From: an uncultured Eubacteriales bacterium
GTDB lineage: Bacteria; Bacillota; Clostridia; Oscillospirales; Oscillospiraceae
DNA: 64,000 nucleotides
Assembly (NCBI GenBank): GCA_934572535.1
Contig: CAKTLJ010000005.1
Coordinates: 1-64,000 of the forward strand
Direction: 5' to 3'
Both the position numbers and the translations under genes were made by a program. Positions 7,469-14,576 of this stretch are shown piece after piece (within the stretch, counting starts at the first letter, position 1; each line of letters starts with the position of its first letter). Under the pieces are notes generated by a model. It did not search any database. It was given only the letters and a program-made list of their open reading frames with translations, and was not told where the DNA came from.

Positions 7469-8911
7469 TTAGTCCCGGTTGTCGAAGCCGAAGTTGCGGA
7501 TGAGGTTCAGGTTGTCCCGCCAGTTCTCCTTGACCTTTACCCAGGTCTCCAGGTACACCTTGGTGCCCATGAACCGCTCCACGTCCTCCCGGGCCATGGA
7601 GGAGATCTTCTTGAGCATAGCGCCCTGCTTGCCGATGATGATGCCCTTGTGCGAGGCCTTCTCGCAGTAAATGGTCACGTGGAGGTCGATGATGCCGTTG
7701 TCCCGCTCGGAGAACTTGGTGACCTCCACGGCCGTGCCGTGGGGGATCTCCTTCTCCAGGCAGTACAGGAGCTTTTCCCGGACGATCTCGGCGCAGATCT
7801 GCCGCTCAGGCTGGTCGGTGACCACGTCCCGCGGGAAGAGCTGGGGGCCTTCCGGCAGGTAGCCGGAGAGCAGGTCCATCAGCTCCTCCAGCCCGTCCTT
7901 CCGCTTGGCGGAGATGGGCAGGATGGCGTCGAAGTCGTGGACCTTTCGGTAGGCGTCGATGACCGCCAGCAGTTCGGGCTTCTCCACGGTGTCGATCTTG
8001 TTGATGACCAGGACGGAGGGACAGCGCAGGCCCTTGATCCGGTCGATGAGCTCGCGCTCCGGCCCGCCCACGTTGGGGATGGGCTCCACCAGCAGAAGGA
8101 CGCCGTCCACGTCGGCCACGCTCTTTTTCACCACATCCACCATGTAGTCCCCCAGGCGGTTGGCCGCCCGGTGGAGACCGGGGGTGTCCATGAAGACGAA
8201 CTGGCTGTCCCCCCGGGTGAGAACGGCGCAGATGCGGTTGCGGGTGGTCTGGGGCTTGTTGCTGACGATGGCGATCTTCTCCCCCACCAGGGCGTTGGTC
8301 AGGGTGGACTTGCCCACGTTGGGGCGGCCGCAGATGGTGATGATGCCGCAGCGCTTGATCGGGATCTCCTCCTCCACTGCGGGCGCCAGGGGCTTGTCCA
8401 GCTCCTCGTTCCAGGCGTCCCGGGTGATCCCCAGCTCCTCCAGGATGGCCTCCTCTCTGGCGCGCATCTGGGCCTTCTGGGGCCCTTCGTCCAGGTGGTC
8501 GTAGCCCAGCAGGTGGAGGACCGAGTGGACCGCCAGGTAGGCGATCTCCCGCTGGACGCTGTGGCCGAACTCCGCCGCCTGGGCCTGGGCCCGCTCCACG
8601 GAGATGACCATGTCTCCCAGGGGACACAGGCCGGTCTCGGGGTCCTTCTCGTCCTCGCCGGTGCCGTCGGGGGGCGTGCCGGGGGTGAGTTCCAGCATGG
8701 GGAAGGAGAGCACATCCGTGGCCGCGTCGATCTCCCGCTGCTCCAGGTTGATCTCTCGGATCCCCTCGTCGGTGGTCAACAGCACGTCCACCCCGCAGGG
8801 GATGCTGACGTGCTCGGCCTCCAGCGCGGCGGTGATGACCCTGGTCAGCAGGGGCTTGTAGGGATCGGGGCCGTCCAGCTCCCAATCAATGTAAATGTCA
8901 TGGTGTTTCAT
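7469..8911 (-). CDS. Fused YbeY endoribonuclease - GTPase Era
   Basis: One 480-aa frame joins two normally separate ribosome-assembly proteins. Residues 1-165 are YbeY, the metal-dependent rRNA-maturation RNase, with metal-binding His129, His133 and His139 in HSVLHLLGYDH and an acidic insert at about 75-98. Residues about 185-480 are Era, with P-loop GRPNVGKS (195-202), switch DTPG (242-245), NKID (304-307), and a KH domain with GKQG (427-430) that binds the 3' end of 16S rRNA. There is no stop or frameshift at the joint. The start at 8911 has GAGGA eight bases upstream. In Bacillus dgkA and cdd separate ybeY from era; here they are absent. Confidence 0.95.
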   Translation of the reverse strand: MKHHDIYIDWELDGPDPYKPLLTRVITAALEAEHVSIPCGVDVLLTTDEGIREINLEQREIDAATDVLSFPMLELTPGTPPDGTGEDEKDPETGLCPLGDMVISVERAQAQAAEFGHSVQREIAYLAVHSVLHLLGYDHLDEGPQKAQMRAREEAILEELGITRDAWNEELDKPLAPAVEEEIPIKRCGIITICGRPNVGKSTLTNALVGEKIAIVSNKPQTTRNRICAVLTRGDSQFVFMDTPGLHRAANRLGDYMVDVVKKSVADVDGVLLLVEPIPNVGGPERELIDRIKGLRCPSVLVINKIDTVEKPELLAVIDAYRKVHDFDAILPISAKRKDGLEELMDLLSGYLPEGPQLFPRDVVTDQPERQICAEIVREKLLYCLEKEIPHGTAVEVTKFSERDNGIIDLHVTIYCEKASHKGIIIGKQGAMLKKISSMAREDVERFMGTKVYLETWVKVKENWRDNLNLIRNFGFDNRD

Positions 8912-8951
8912 TGTATTCTTCCTCTTCGTTTGCGTTTCTATTGGGAAAGGG

Positions 8952-9962
8952 TCACTTCTTGTGATACTCATTGCGCCGGTAGCTGCCGCTGGGTCCGGCA
9001 GCCCGGTTGCGCGCCTTTTCGTCGTCCTCGTAGGCCTTGATGACCCGCTGGACGATGGCGTGGCGGACCACGTCGCTCTCGTTCAGGCGGCAGATGGCGA
9101 TGTCCTCCACCCCGTTGAGGACCCGCATGGCCTCCTTCAGACCGGAGACCTTTTCGCCGGGCAGGTCGATCTGGGTGATATCGCCGGTGATGACGATCTT
9201 GGAGCCGAAGCCCAGGCGGGTCAGGAACATCTTCATCTGCTCCCGGGAGGTGTTCTGGGCCTCGTCCAGGATGATGAAGGAGTCGTCCAGGGTGCGGCCG
9301 CGCATGTAGGCCAGCGGGGCCACCTCGATGTTGCCCCGCTCCACATACTTGGCATAGCTCTCGGCCCCCAGCATCTCAAAGAGGGCGTCGTACAGGGGCC
9401 GCAGATAGGGGTCCACCTTGCTCTGGAGATCGCCGGGCAAAAAGCCCAGATGCTCTCCGGCCTCCACCGCAGGACGGGTGAGGATGATGCGGTTGACCTC
9501 CTTGGCCCGGAAGGCGGCCACGGCGGCGGCCACGGCCAGGTAGGTCTTGCCGGTACCGGCCGGGCCCACGCCCAGGGTGATGGTGTTCCTCAGGATGGCC
9601 TCGACATACTTCTTCTGGCCCACGGTCTTGGCCTTGATGGGCTTGCCCTTGGCGGTGACGCAGAGCACGTCGGCAGCCAGCGTCTGGATCTTGTCTTCGT
9701 TGCCCGACTTCACCAGCTGGATAAGGTAGCGGATGGTCTGCTCGTTGATGCTTTCTCCCCGGCCGGACAGGCCGATGAGGGACTCGATGACCTTGGTCGC
9801 GTGCATCACCGCCTCGGCCTCGCCGGAGATCTTCAATTGATCGTCCCGTCCCACTACGCTGACCCCCAGCTCCTTCTCGATGAGGCGGATGTTCTCATCA
9901 AAGGAACCGAAAATGGCGATGGCTTCCTCCATCCGTTCAATGCTGACTGTCTGTTCGATCAT
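8952..9962 (-). CDS. phoH: PhoH-family ATPase
   Basis: Cytoplasmic P-loop ATPase of the PhoH/PhoL family, often linked with YbeY in RNA metabolism; the precise activity is unsettled. Walker A is GPAGTGKT (about residues 132-139) and Walker B is FIILDEAQN (about 233-241), with the family motif [17 protein letters not shown] between them. The N-terminal about 90 residues form the KH-like domain usual for this family. Length 336 aa is normal. Its start overlaps the yqfD stop as ATGA, and ybeY-era follows 40 bases later, the conserved Firmicute order. Confidence 0.95.
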   Translation of the reverse strand: MIEQTVSIERMEEAIAIFGSFDENIRLIEKELGVSVVGRDDQLKISGEAEAVMHATKVIESLIGLSGRGESINEQTIRYLIQLVKSGNEDKIQTLAADVLCVTAKGKPIKAKTVGQKKYVEAILRNTITLGVGPAGTGKTYLAVAAAVAAFRAKEVNRIILTRPAVEAGEHLGFLPGDLQSKVDPYLRPLYDALFEMLGAESYAKYVERGNIEVAPLAYMRGRTLDDSFIILDEAQNTSREQMKMFLTRLGFGSKIVITGDITQIDLPGEKVSGLKEAMRVLNGVEDIAICRLNESDVVRHAIVQRVIKAYEDDEKARNRAAGPSGSYRRNEYHKK

Positions 9963-11239
9963 GGGCTTTGCTCCTTTGTGTTCGTCTCGTCCTGTCCGTA
10001 GGTCCCCTTGTCCGGGTGAAGAGGGCCGGGCACGGTCTCCTGGGTGTCCATCTCCTCCAGGCGGCCGATCTGCTCATCGCACTGGGCCTGGAGCGTCACC
10101 CGGAGGGTCTCCCCTGTCTGCTCCGTGGAGAAGTCGGTCTGGAGGATCTCGCCTTCCCCCACGCAGGCCTCCAGGCCCTCCAGCAGCTTCCGGCGCAGCA
10201 GCGCCTCCGCCCGCGCCGCGTCCAGCCGGACGACCGCGTCGGTGTACTCCCGGTACGTTTCCTTCCCCCAGATCACCGGCAGAGTCTTGCCCGCAGCCGG
10301 GGTCCAGGACTTTAATCGAGATATTATATCATATTTCTCATAGGAGATTCCACTGTTTTGATAAAAATTCATCCGGTATCCCAGCACAGAAAGGGACCGC
10401 CGGGTGATCTCCTGCCCGGTGTAGGCCTTTCCCCGGGCGGTCAGGTCGATCTCCGCCGTCATGGTCCGCTGGGTGCGGGCCAGCACCTTGCCGTCAGCGT
10501 GGACCAGGGCGGTGCCCAACTCGGCCTCCACATTGGGCGGCGGGTCCAGGCGGATGCGCCCCGAAATGAGGATATCTCCCCTTCGGACAGCGTCCCCCAC
10601 CACATACTGGGCATCGCCCCGCCAGGGCTCCAGGTGGGTGATGACCCCGTCGGCGGTGGCCACGATGTTGGTGGGGACGGTCTCCTCCTTCACCTTGGGG
10701 ATCGGGTCCCGCTCGCGGACGATGACCTCCGCCTTGGTCCCCTTCAGATTCAGGGAGAAAAAGGCCAGGTCGTCCATGGCCCGCATCACCCGGTTCTCCA
10801 CCGCCCGGATGGGGACCGAAGGTCCCCAGGTCCCCGTTCCCACCCCGCACAGACGGAGCTGGCCGAGGATGACCTCATTGGGGATGGTCTCGTTGCCGGA
10901 GACCTCCACCGTCAGGATCACCTGTCCGCCCACCGCACCCAGGACCAGGCAGAGGACCAGCCCCGCCAGCAGGGCATAGCGCCGCCGAAACCCCCGGAGG
11001 AAGAAGGGCAGTCCCCGTGCCTGGGAGGCCTGGACCTCGCACTGACAGGCCGCCGCCAGACGGCACATCCGGGGGTATTCCCGTCCCGTGACCTGGACCG
11101 CCAAGGTGAATGGGTCCAGGCGGTCCATCCGCCAGAGGAGGAGGCCGTCCCTGGCGCAGAGGTTGAGAAATTCCTCCGGCTGGGCCCCCACCACGCGGGC
11201 CGTCACGCTGCCGAACAGCCATGCCACCAGCTTTTTCAC
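9959..11239 (-). CDS. yqfD: Sporulation protein YqfD
   Basis: Membrane protein required for efficient sporulation in Bacillus, where it is expressed in the mother cell. The 426-aa protein has a cytoplasmic N-terminal domain, one clear transmembrane segment (about residues 89-112, YALLAGLVLCLVLGAVGGQV) and a large outer domain. That domain starts with a FtsQ/POTRA-like stretch (VEVSGNETIPNEVIL) and contains the typical VREREPIPK-like segment (VRERDPIPKVKEE). It is translationally coupled to phoH downstream and lies 16 bases after yqfC. Confidence 0.93.
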   Translation of the reverse strand: MKKLVAWLFGSVTARVVGAQPEEFLNLCARDGLLLWRMDRLDPFTLAVQVTGREYPRMCRLAAACQCEVQASQARGLPFFLRGFRRRYALLAGLVLCLVLGAVGGQVILTVEVSGNETIPNEVILGQLRLCGVGTGTWGPSVPIRAVENRVMRAMDDLAFFSLNLKGTKAEVIVRERDPIPKVKEETVPTNIVATADGVITHLEPWRGDAQYVVGDAVRRGDILISGRIRLDPPPNVEAELGTALVHADGKVLARTQRTMTAEIDLTARGKAYTGQEITRRSLSVLGYRMNFYQNSGISYEKYDIISRLKSWTPAAGKTLPVIWGKETYREYTDAVVRLDAARAEALLRRKLLEGLEACVGEGEILQTDFSTEQTGETLRVTLQAQCDEQIGRLEEMDTQETVPGPLHPDKGTYGQDETNTKEQSP

Positions 11240-11255
11240 GACCTCATCCCCCCTT

Positions 11256-11546
11256 TCACACCAGCTCCAGGCTGTGGACCCAGCCGAAGATCCGCAGCTC
11301 TCGCTCCCGCATGGCCTTGATCTCCATGTCCCGGCCGGTGAGCCGCAGCATCCACTGGCCGCCGTCCACGCAGATCTCCTCCTTGCTGTAGGAGAGGATC
11401 TCCTTGTAGTTTTCCAGATAGAGCGCCCGATCTCCCGTCAGCTCCAGCCGGGGCATCCCCGCCACCGCCTCCTCAGGCAGGGCCAGGGTGCGGGCGGTCT
11501 TCTCTCGCAGGCTTTCCTTTCGCGCCTTCCTTCCGGTCTCCTCCAT
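11256..11546 (-). CDS. yqfC: Sporulation protein YqfC (YabP/YqfC family)
   Basis: Small (96 aa) YabP/YqfC-family protein, a spore coat or cortex factor made with YqfD. The motif set MPRLELTGDRALYLENYKEILSYSKEEI is characteristic, as is the C-terminal pattern of beta-strands ending in FGWVHSLEL. The ATG at 11546 is preceded by AGGAGGAGCCTC, which favours it over upstream in-frame starts. It is immediately upstream of yqfD, as in Bacillus. Confidence 0.93.
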   Translation of the reverse strand: MEETGRKARKESLREKTARTLALPEEAVAGMPRLELTGDRALYLENYKEILSYSKEEICVDGGQWMLRLTGRDMEIKAMRERELRIFGWVHSLELV

Positions 11547-11635
11547 GAGGCTCCTCCTCCCTGTCCGCAAGATCTCGTATCCAGTGTATGGGAAGGCCGC
11601 GCCATCCTTGCCTGTCCCACCCCTTTTCCCTGGGC

Positions 11636-11670
11636 GCAAAAACACCCCCGGCAAAAAAGCCAGAGGTGTT
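11636..11670 (-). terminator. Likely terminator of the 11679-12200 gene
   Basis: AACACC...GGC and GCC...GGTGTT (11641-11670) form an imperfect hairpin with an A6/U6 loop, followed on the minus strand by U5. If it works, the yqfC operon needs its own promoter or readthrough. Confidence 0.6.
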
Positions 11671-11678
11671 CTCATCGC

Positions 11679-12200
11679 TTACCTGTCCTGCGACAGAGGC
11701 AGGATGTCATCAAGCTGTTCATAGATGTAGTTCATCAGGCGCTCGGCGTGCAAGACCCTGGCGACCAGGCCGCTGTAGTCCTGATCGCCCACCCAGCCGA
11801 CCATCGCGCCGGACTTCTCCCAGGAGCCCAGATAGGCCACCCGGTAGGTGTCCTCCGTTCGGAAGTGGACCTCCATGCGGGGCCGGGCGTCCAGGGCCCT
11901 CCTGGCCGGGTGGAGGGTGGGCCGCTCCCGGCAGCTTCCCATGTAGTCCACGATGGCGCGCGCGGTCTGCTTGTCCACCATGGACCGGGGATGCCAGGTC
12001 ACGCATTCGTTGCGGGAGAGGTAGGCCGTCACATAGAGCAGCTCCGTCTGGACCGGGTCCTTCACCAGCGGGGCGGACATCATGAGCCAGGCGGCAAACA
12101 GCAGCGCCGCCGAGGCCACGGCCATGGTCAGCGTCCCGGCAATGGTCTGCCGGATCGCAGAGTGTCGTTTTGCGGGCTGGATCTGCTGCGCCATAGTCAT
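11679..12200 (-). CDS. Membrane-anchored protein of unknown function (173 aa)
   Basis: I do not recognise this protein. It has a basic N-terminal tail of about 20 residues, one hydrophobic segment (about 25-45, TLTMAVASAALLFAAWLMM) and an outer domain of about 125 residues with mixed alpha/beta character and no cysteine pair or catalytic motif that I can identify. ATG codons at 12200 and 12194 both follow AAGGAAAGG; the true start is uncertain by two codons. It lies 19 bases after the next membrane gene and upstream of yqfC-yqfD, so a sporulation or envelope role is possible but only by neighbourhood. Confidence 0.7.
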   Translation of the reverse strand: MTMAQQIQPAKRHSAIRQTIAGTLTMAVASAALLFAAWLMMSAPLVKDPVQTELLYVTAYLSRNECVTWHPRSMVDKQTARAIVDYMGSCRERPTLHPARRALDARPRMEVHFRTEDTYRVAYLGSWEKSGAMVGWVGDQDYSGLVARVLHAERLMNYIYEQLDDILPLSQDR

Positions 12201-12219
12201 CCTTTCCTTCTTTCGCTCG

Positions 12220-12588
12220 TCATTTCTGCGTCCGGATCACCGCGTCATATTCCGCCTGCCGGAGCCGTCGCCGGACCCGCTCCATCACCCAACGGGCAGT
12301 CAGTGCCAGGGCCAGCTCCCACAGGCAGGGAAAGAGCCAGATGGCTGCCCGGGCCGCGTCGCCCATCCAATAGCTCACCAGGTCGCCCACGTGCATACTG
12401 CCCCAGTCCATCCACTGCCAGCGGAGCATATCCACCAGGGCGTAGAGCGGAAAATAGAGCACCATCGCGGCCGCCGTGGTCATCCCGATCTTCTTCACGG
12501 CGTAGCCCAGCGGCCTCTTCCAGGTGCGCAGCAGCGCCAGCGGCGGGACCAGATACAGCGCCACAACAACGGCAAAGGTCTCATTCAT
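12220..12588 (-). CDS. Small multi-pass membrane protein of unknown function (122 aa)
   Basis: A hydrophobic protein with about three membrane segments (about residues 4-20, 34-55 and 80-100) separated by Arg- and Trp-rich stretches, ending in a basic amphipathic tail. No family is recognised. The start at 12588 has GGGAGGG six bases upstream. It is the first gene of a minus-strand run that continues through 11679, yqfC, yqfD, phoH and ybeY-era, with an extended -10 promoter about 60 bases before it. Confidence 0.7.
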   Translation of the reverse strand: MNETFAVVVALYLVPPLALLRTWKRPLGYAVKKIGMTTAAAMVLYFPLYALVDMLRWQWMDWGSMHVGDLVSYWMGDAARAAIWLFPCLWELALALTARWVMERVRRRLRQAEYDAVIRTQK

Positions 12589-12645
12589 GACGGTCCCTCC
12601 CTTTCTCCGGCGTCCTTCCTGTGGGTTATTTCCCTGTCTATCGTA

Positions 12646-12653
12646 ACTATAGC
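12646..12653 (-). promoter_or_regulatory. Extended -10 promoter for the 12588 gene
   Basis: On the minus strand TGCTATAGT gives an extended -10 (TG-N-TATAGT, hexamer 12651-12646). No good -35 hexamer lies at 17 bases, which fits an extended -10 promoter. Confidence 0.45.
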
Positions 12654-12811
12654 ACATCTTTCCGGCAGGTTCCATTTCAAAGCGGTTACGAACTTCTTAA
12701 GATTTTATTGCGTTTCCCTCCAAACGGGCCGCCGAGGTCACCCTTCCCTTATATAGACGAACGAGAAGGGCAAAATGTGACACCATATCTCTCTTTTTTT
12801 ATTTTTTTGTG

Positions 12812-12844
12812 AAAAAATGGACGCGAACTGACGTTCGCGCCCAT
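12812..12844 (-). terminator. Terminator of citrate synthase gene
   Basis: ATGG-CGCGAAC (12817-12828) pairs with GTTCGCG-CCAT (12833-12844) around a TGAC-type loop. On the minus strand six uridines follow. It lies 14 bases past the citrate synthase stop codon. Confidence 0.82.
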
Positions 12845-12857
12845 TGGACTGCTGAAA

Positions 12858-14243
12858 TCACTTCATCATATAGAACTTGTCGGTAGACCGGCTCTCGATG
12901 GGTTCATAGTGGACCTTCTTCACCACGGCCCGGTAAGCGGGACGCATGATGCGGTTGCCGGTTAGGACCTCCTCGATACGGTTGGCGCACCAGCCGGCGA
13001 CACGGGCGGAGGCGAAGATGGGGGTAAAGACATCCTGGGGGATGCCCAGCATGGCATAGACCATGCCGGAGTACATATCGACGTTGGCGCACATGGGGGT
13101 GTCGTCCTTCCGCCGCTCCTGGATCATGGGGATGCCCAGCTCCTCGACCTTTTGCAGAAGCTGGAAGTCGTCTCCATAGCCCTTCACTTCCGCCACATGC
13201 TGGGCGTACTTTTTGATCAGGACCGCGCGGGGATCGGAGACGGTATAGACCGCGTGGCCCAGGCCGTAGATCTTGCCGGACCGGTCGCCGGCCTCCTTGT
13301 TGAGGAGCTTGTTCAGATAGTCCCGGATGGAGCCGTCATCCTGGGGATCCACGTTCTCCTTGATGTGGCGGAACATCTCCATGACCTTGGCGTTGGCGCC
13401 GCCGTGGAGGGGGCCCTTCAGGGAGCCCACCGCGCCGGCGATGGCGCTGTAGGTATCGGTGCCGCTGGAGGACAGGGCGCGGCAGACAAAGGTGGAGTTG
13501 TTACCGCCGCCGTGCTCGGCATGGATCATCAGCATGATGTCCAGCAGGTGGGCCTCCTCCTCAGTGTAGTTTTTGTGGTTGCGGACCATCCGCAGGAAGT
13601 TTTCCGCCGCGGAGAGGTTCTCCTTGGGGTAGTGGATATGTAAGGAACGGCCCTCGAAATAGTGGCGCTTGACCATGTAGGCGTTGGCCACGATGGAGGG
13701 GAACGCGCCGATCAGACGGATGGACTGGAGCAGCAGGTTCTCCACCGAGGTGTCGTTGGGGTTGTCGTCGTAGGAGTAGAGGCACAGCACACTGCGGGCC
13801 AGCTTGTTCATGATGTCCTTACTGGGACTCTTCATGATCATGTCTTCCGTGAAGTTTTTGGGCAGCCGCTTGGCCTGGTTCATGATGTCGTTGAAGCGAG
13901 CCATCTCCGCCCGGGAGGGCAGGTGGCCCATAAGAAGCAGGAAGGCTACCTCTTCAAAGCCAAAGGTATTGGCCTTGCGGTGGGCCTCCACGATCTCGTT
14001 GAGCTCGATGCCGCGGTAGTAAAGCTGGCCGGGCACAGGGACCCGGACGCCGTCCTCGATCATATAGCCCATGACCGAGCCTACCTTGGTCACACCAATG
14101 GGAACGCCGGTGCCGTCGCTGTTTCGCAGGCCGCGCTTGATATCGCTCCGATAGTATTCCTTCTCGATGGCGTACTCCCGCTGGATGTATTGTCCCAGGG
14201 AACCTGTATATTGTTCAAGGATCCCGGTTTCGTTGTTTGTCAT
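12858..14243 (-). CDS. gltA: Citrate synthase
   Basis: Condenses oxaloacetate with acetyl-CoA to citrate, the entry to the oxidative branch. The 461-aa protein is a (Si)-type citrate synthase, not the homocitrate-synthase-like (Re)-enzyme of some clostridia. Visible active-site regions are the first His in IHAEHGGGNN, the second His in GPLHGGANAKV, GLGHAVYTVSDPRA, and the catalytic Asp region ANVDMYSG. The N-terminal about 80 residues carry the extension typical of the clostridial subgroup. It is transcribed divergently from aconitase and isocitrate dehydrogenase, which supply the next two steps, so the set probably makes 2-oxoglutarate for glutamate. Confidence 0.95.
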   Translation of the reverse strand: MTNNETGILEQYTGSLGQYIQREYAIEKEYYRSDIKRGLRNSDGTGVPIGVTKVGSVMGYMIEDGVRVPVPGQLYYRGIELNEIVEAHRKANTFGFEEVAFLLLMGHLPSRAEMARFNDIMNQAKRLPKNFTEDMIMKSPSKDIMNKLARSVLCLYSYDDNPNDTSVENLLLQSIRLIGAFPSIVANAYMVKRHYFEGRSLHIHYPKENLSAAENFLRMVRNHKNYTEEEAHLLDIMLMIHAEHGGGNNSTFVCRALSSSGTDTYSAIAGAVGSLKGPLHGGANAKVMEMFRHIKENVDPQDDGSIRDYLNKLLNKEAGDRSGKIYGLGHAVYTVSDPRAVLIKKYAQHVAEVKGYGDDFQLLQKVEELGIPMIQERRKDDTPMCANVDMYSGMVYAMLGIPQDVFTPIFASARVAGWCANRIEEVLTGNRIMRPAYRAVVKKVHYEPIESRSTDKFYMMK

Positions 14244-14272
14244 TGGTTTGGTTCCCCTTTCCGCTAGGTTTC

Positions 14273-14301
14273 CGGGCGCTCGGCAAAGAGCCGAACGCCC
14301 G
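14273..14301 (-). promoter_or_regulatory. Stem-loop in the citrate synthase 5' leader
   Basis: CGGGCGCTCGGC (14273-14284) and GCCGAACGCCCG (14290-14301) form a 12-bp stem with one mismatch in the transcript leader, about 30 bases before the start codon. It has no U run, so it is not an ordinary terminator; it may stabilise the mRNA. Confidence 0.5.
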
Positions 14302-14317
14302 TTTGGTTCATAAAAAG

Positions 14318-14349
14318 AAGTTTATTATTCCATAACGCAAGTTTATTAT
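14318..14349. repeat. Direct repeat overlapping the citrate synthase promoter
   Basis: The 11-mer AAGTTTATTAT occurs at 14318-14328 and 14339-14349, a period of 21 bases (two helical turns). The second copy overlaps the -10 box and the first lies just downstream of the start site, the geometry of a repressor operator. The regulator is unknown. Confidence 0.5.
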
Positions 14350-14373
14350 ACCCCTCTTTCGCAGTTTGTGCAA
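14345..14373 (-). promoter_or_regulatory. Sigma-A promoter of citrate synthase
   Basis: On the minus strand TTGCAC (14373-14368) and consensus TATAAT (14350-14345) are 17 bases apart. Confidence 0.85.
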
Positions 14374-14483
14374 GAAAAAATTCCTAGTCGTCCCTTCTTT
14401 TGGGAAATCTCCACCGATGTTTCGAATTATTTCCTTCATTTTAGTTCACCCTGCGAGAAGTTTTAAACTTCCTTCTTTTTACT

Positions 14484-14511
14484 TTGCTTCTTTGCAGGTT
14501 TATGATATACT
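14484..14511 (+). promoter_or_regulatory. Sigma-A promoter of the aconitase-icd operon
   Basis: TTGCTT (14484-14489) and TATACT (14506-14511) are 16 bases apart, about 65 bases upstream of the aconitase start. Confidence 0.65.
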
Positions 14512-14576
14512 TACCATCGTATATGGAGCAACCGCACAAAATCAGAAAATTTTTCCCAGAAAGGGTGTCGATACAT

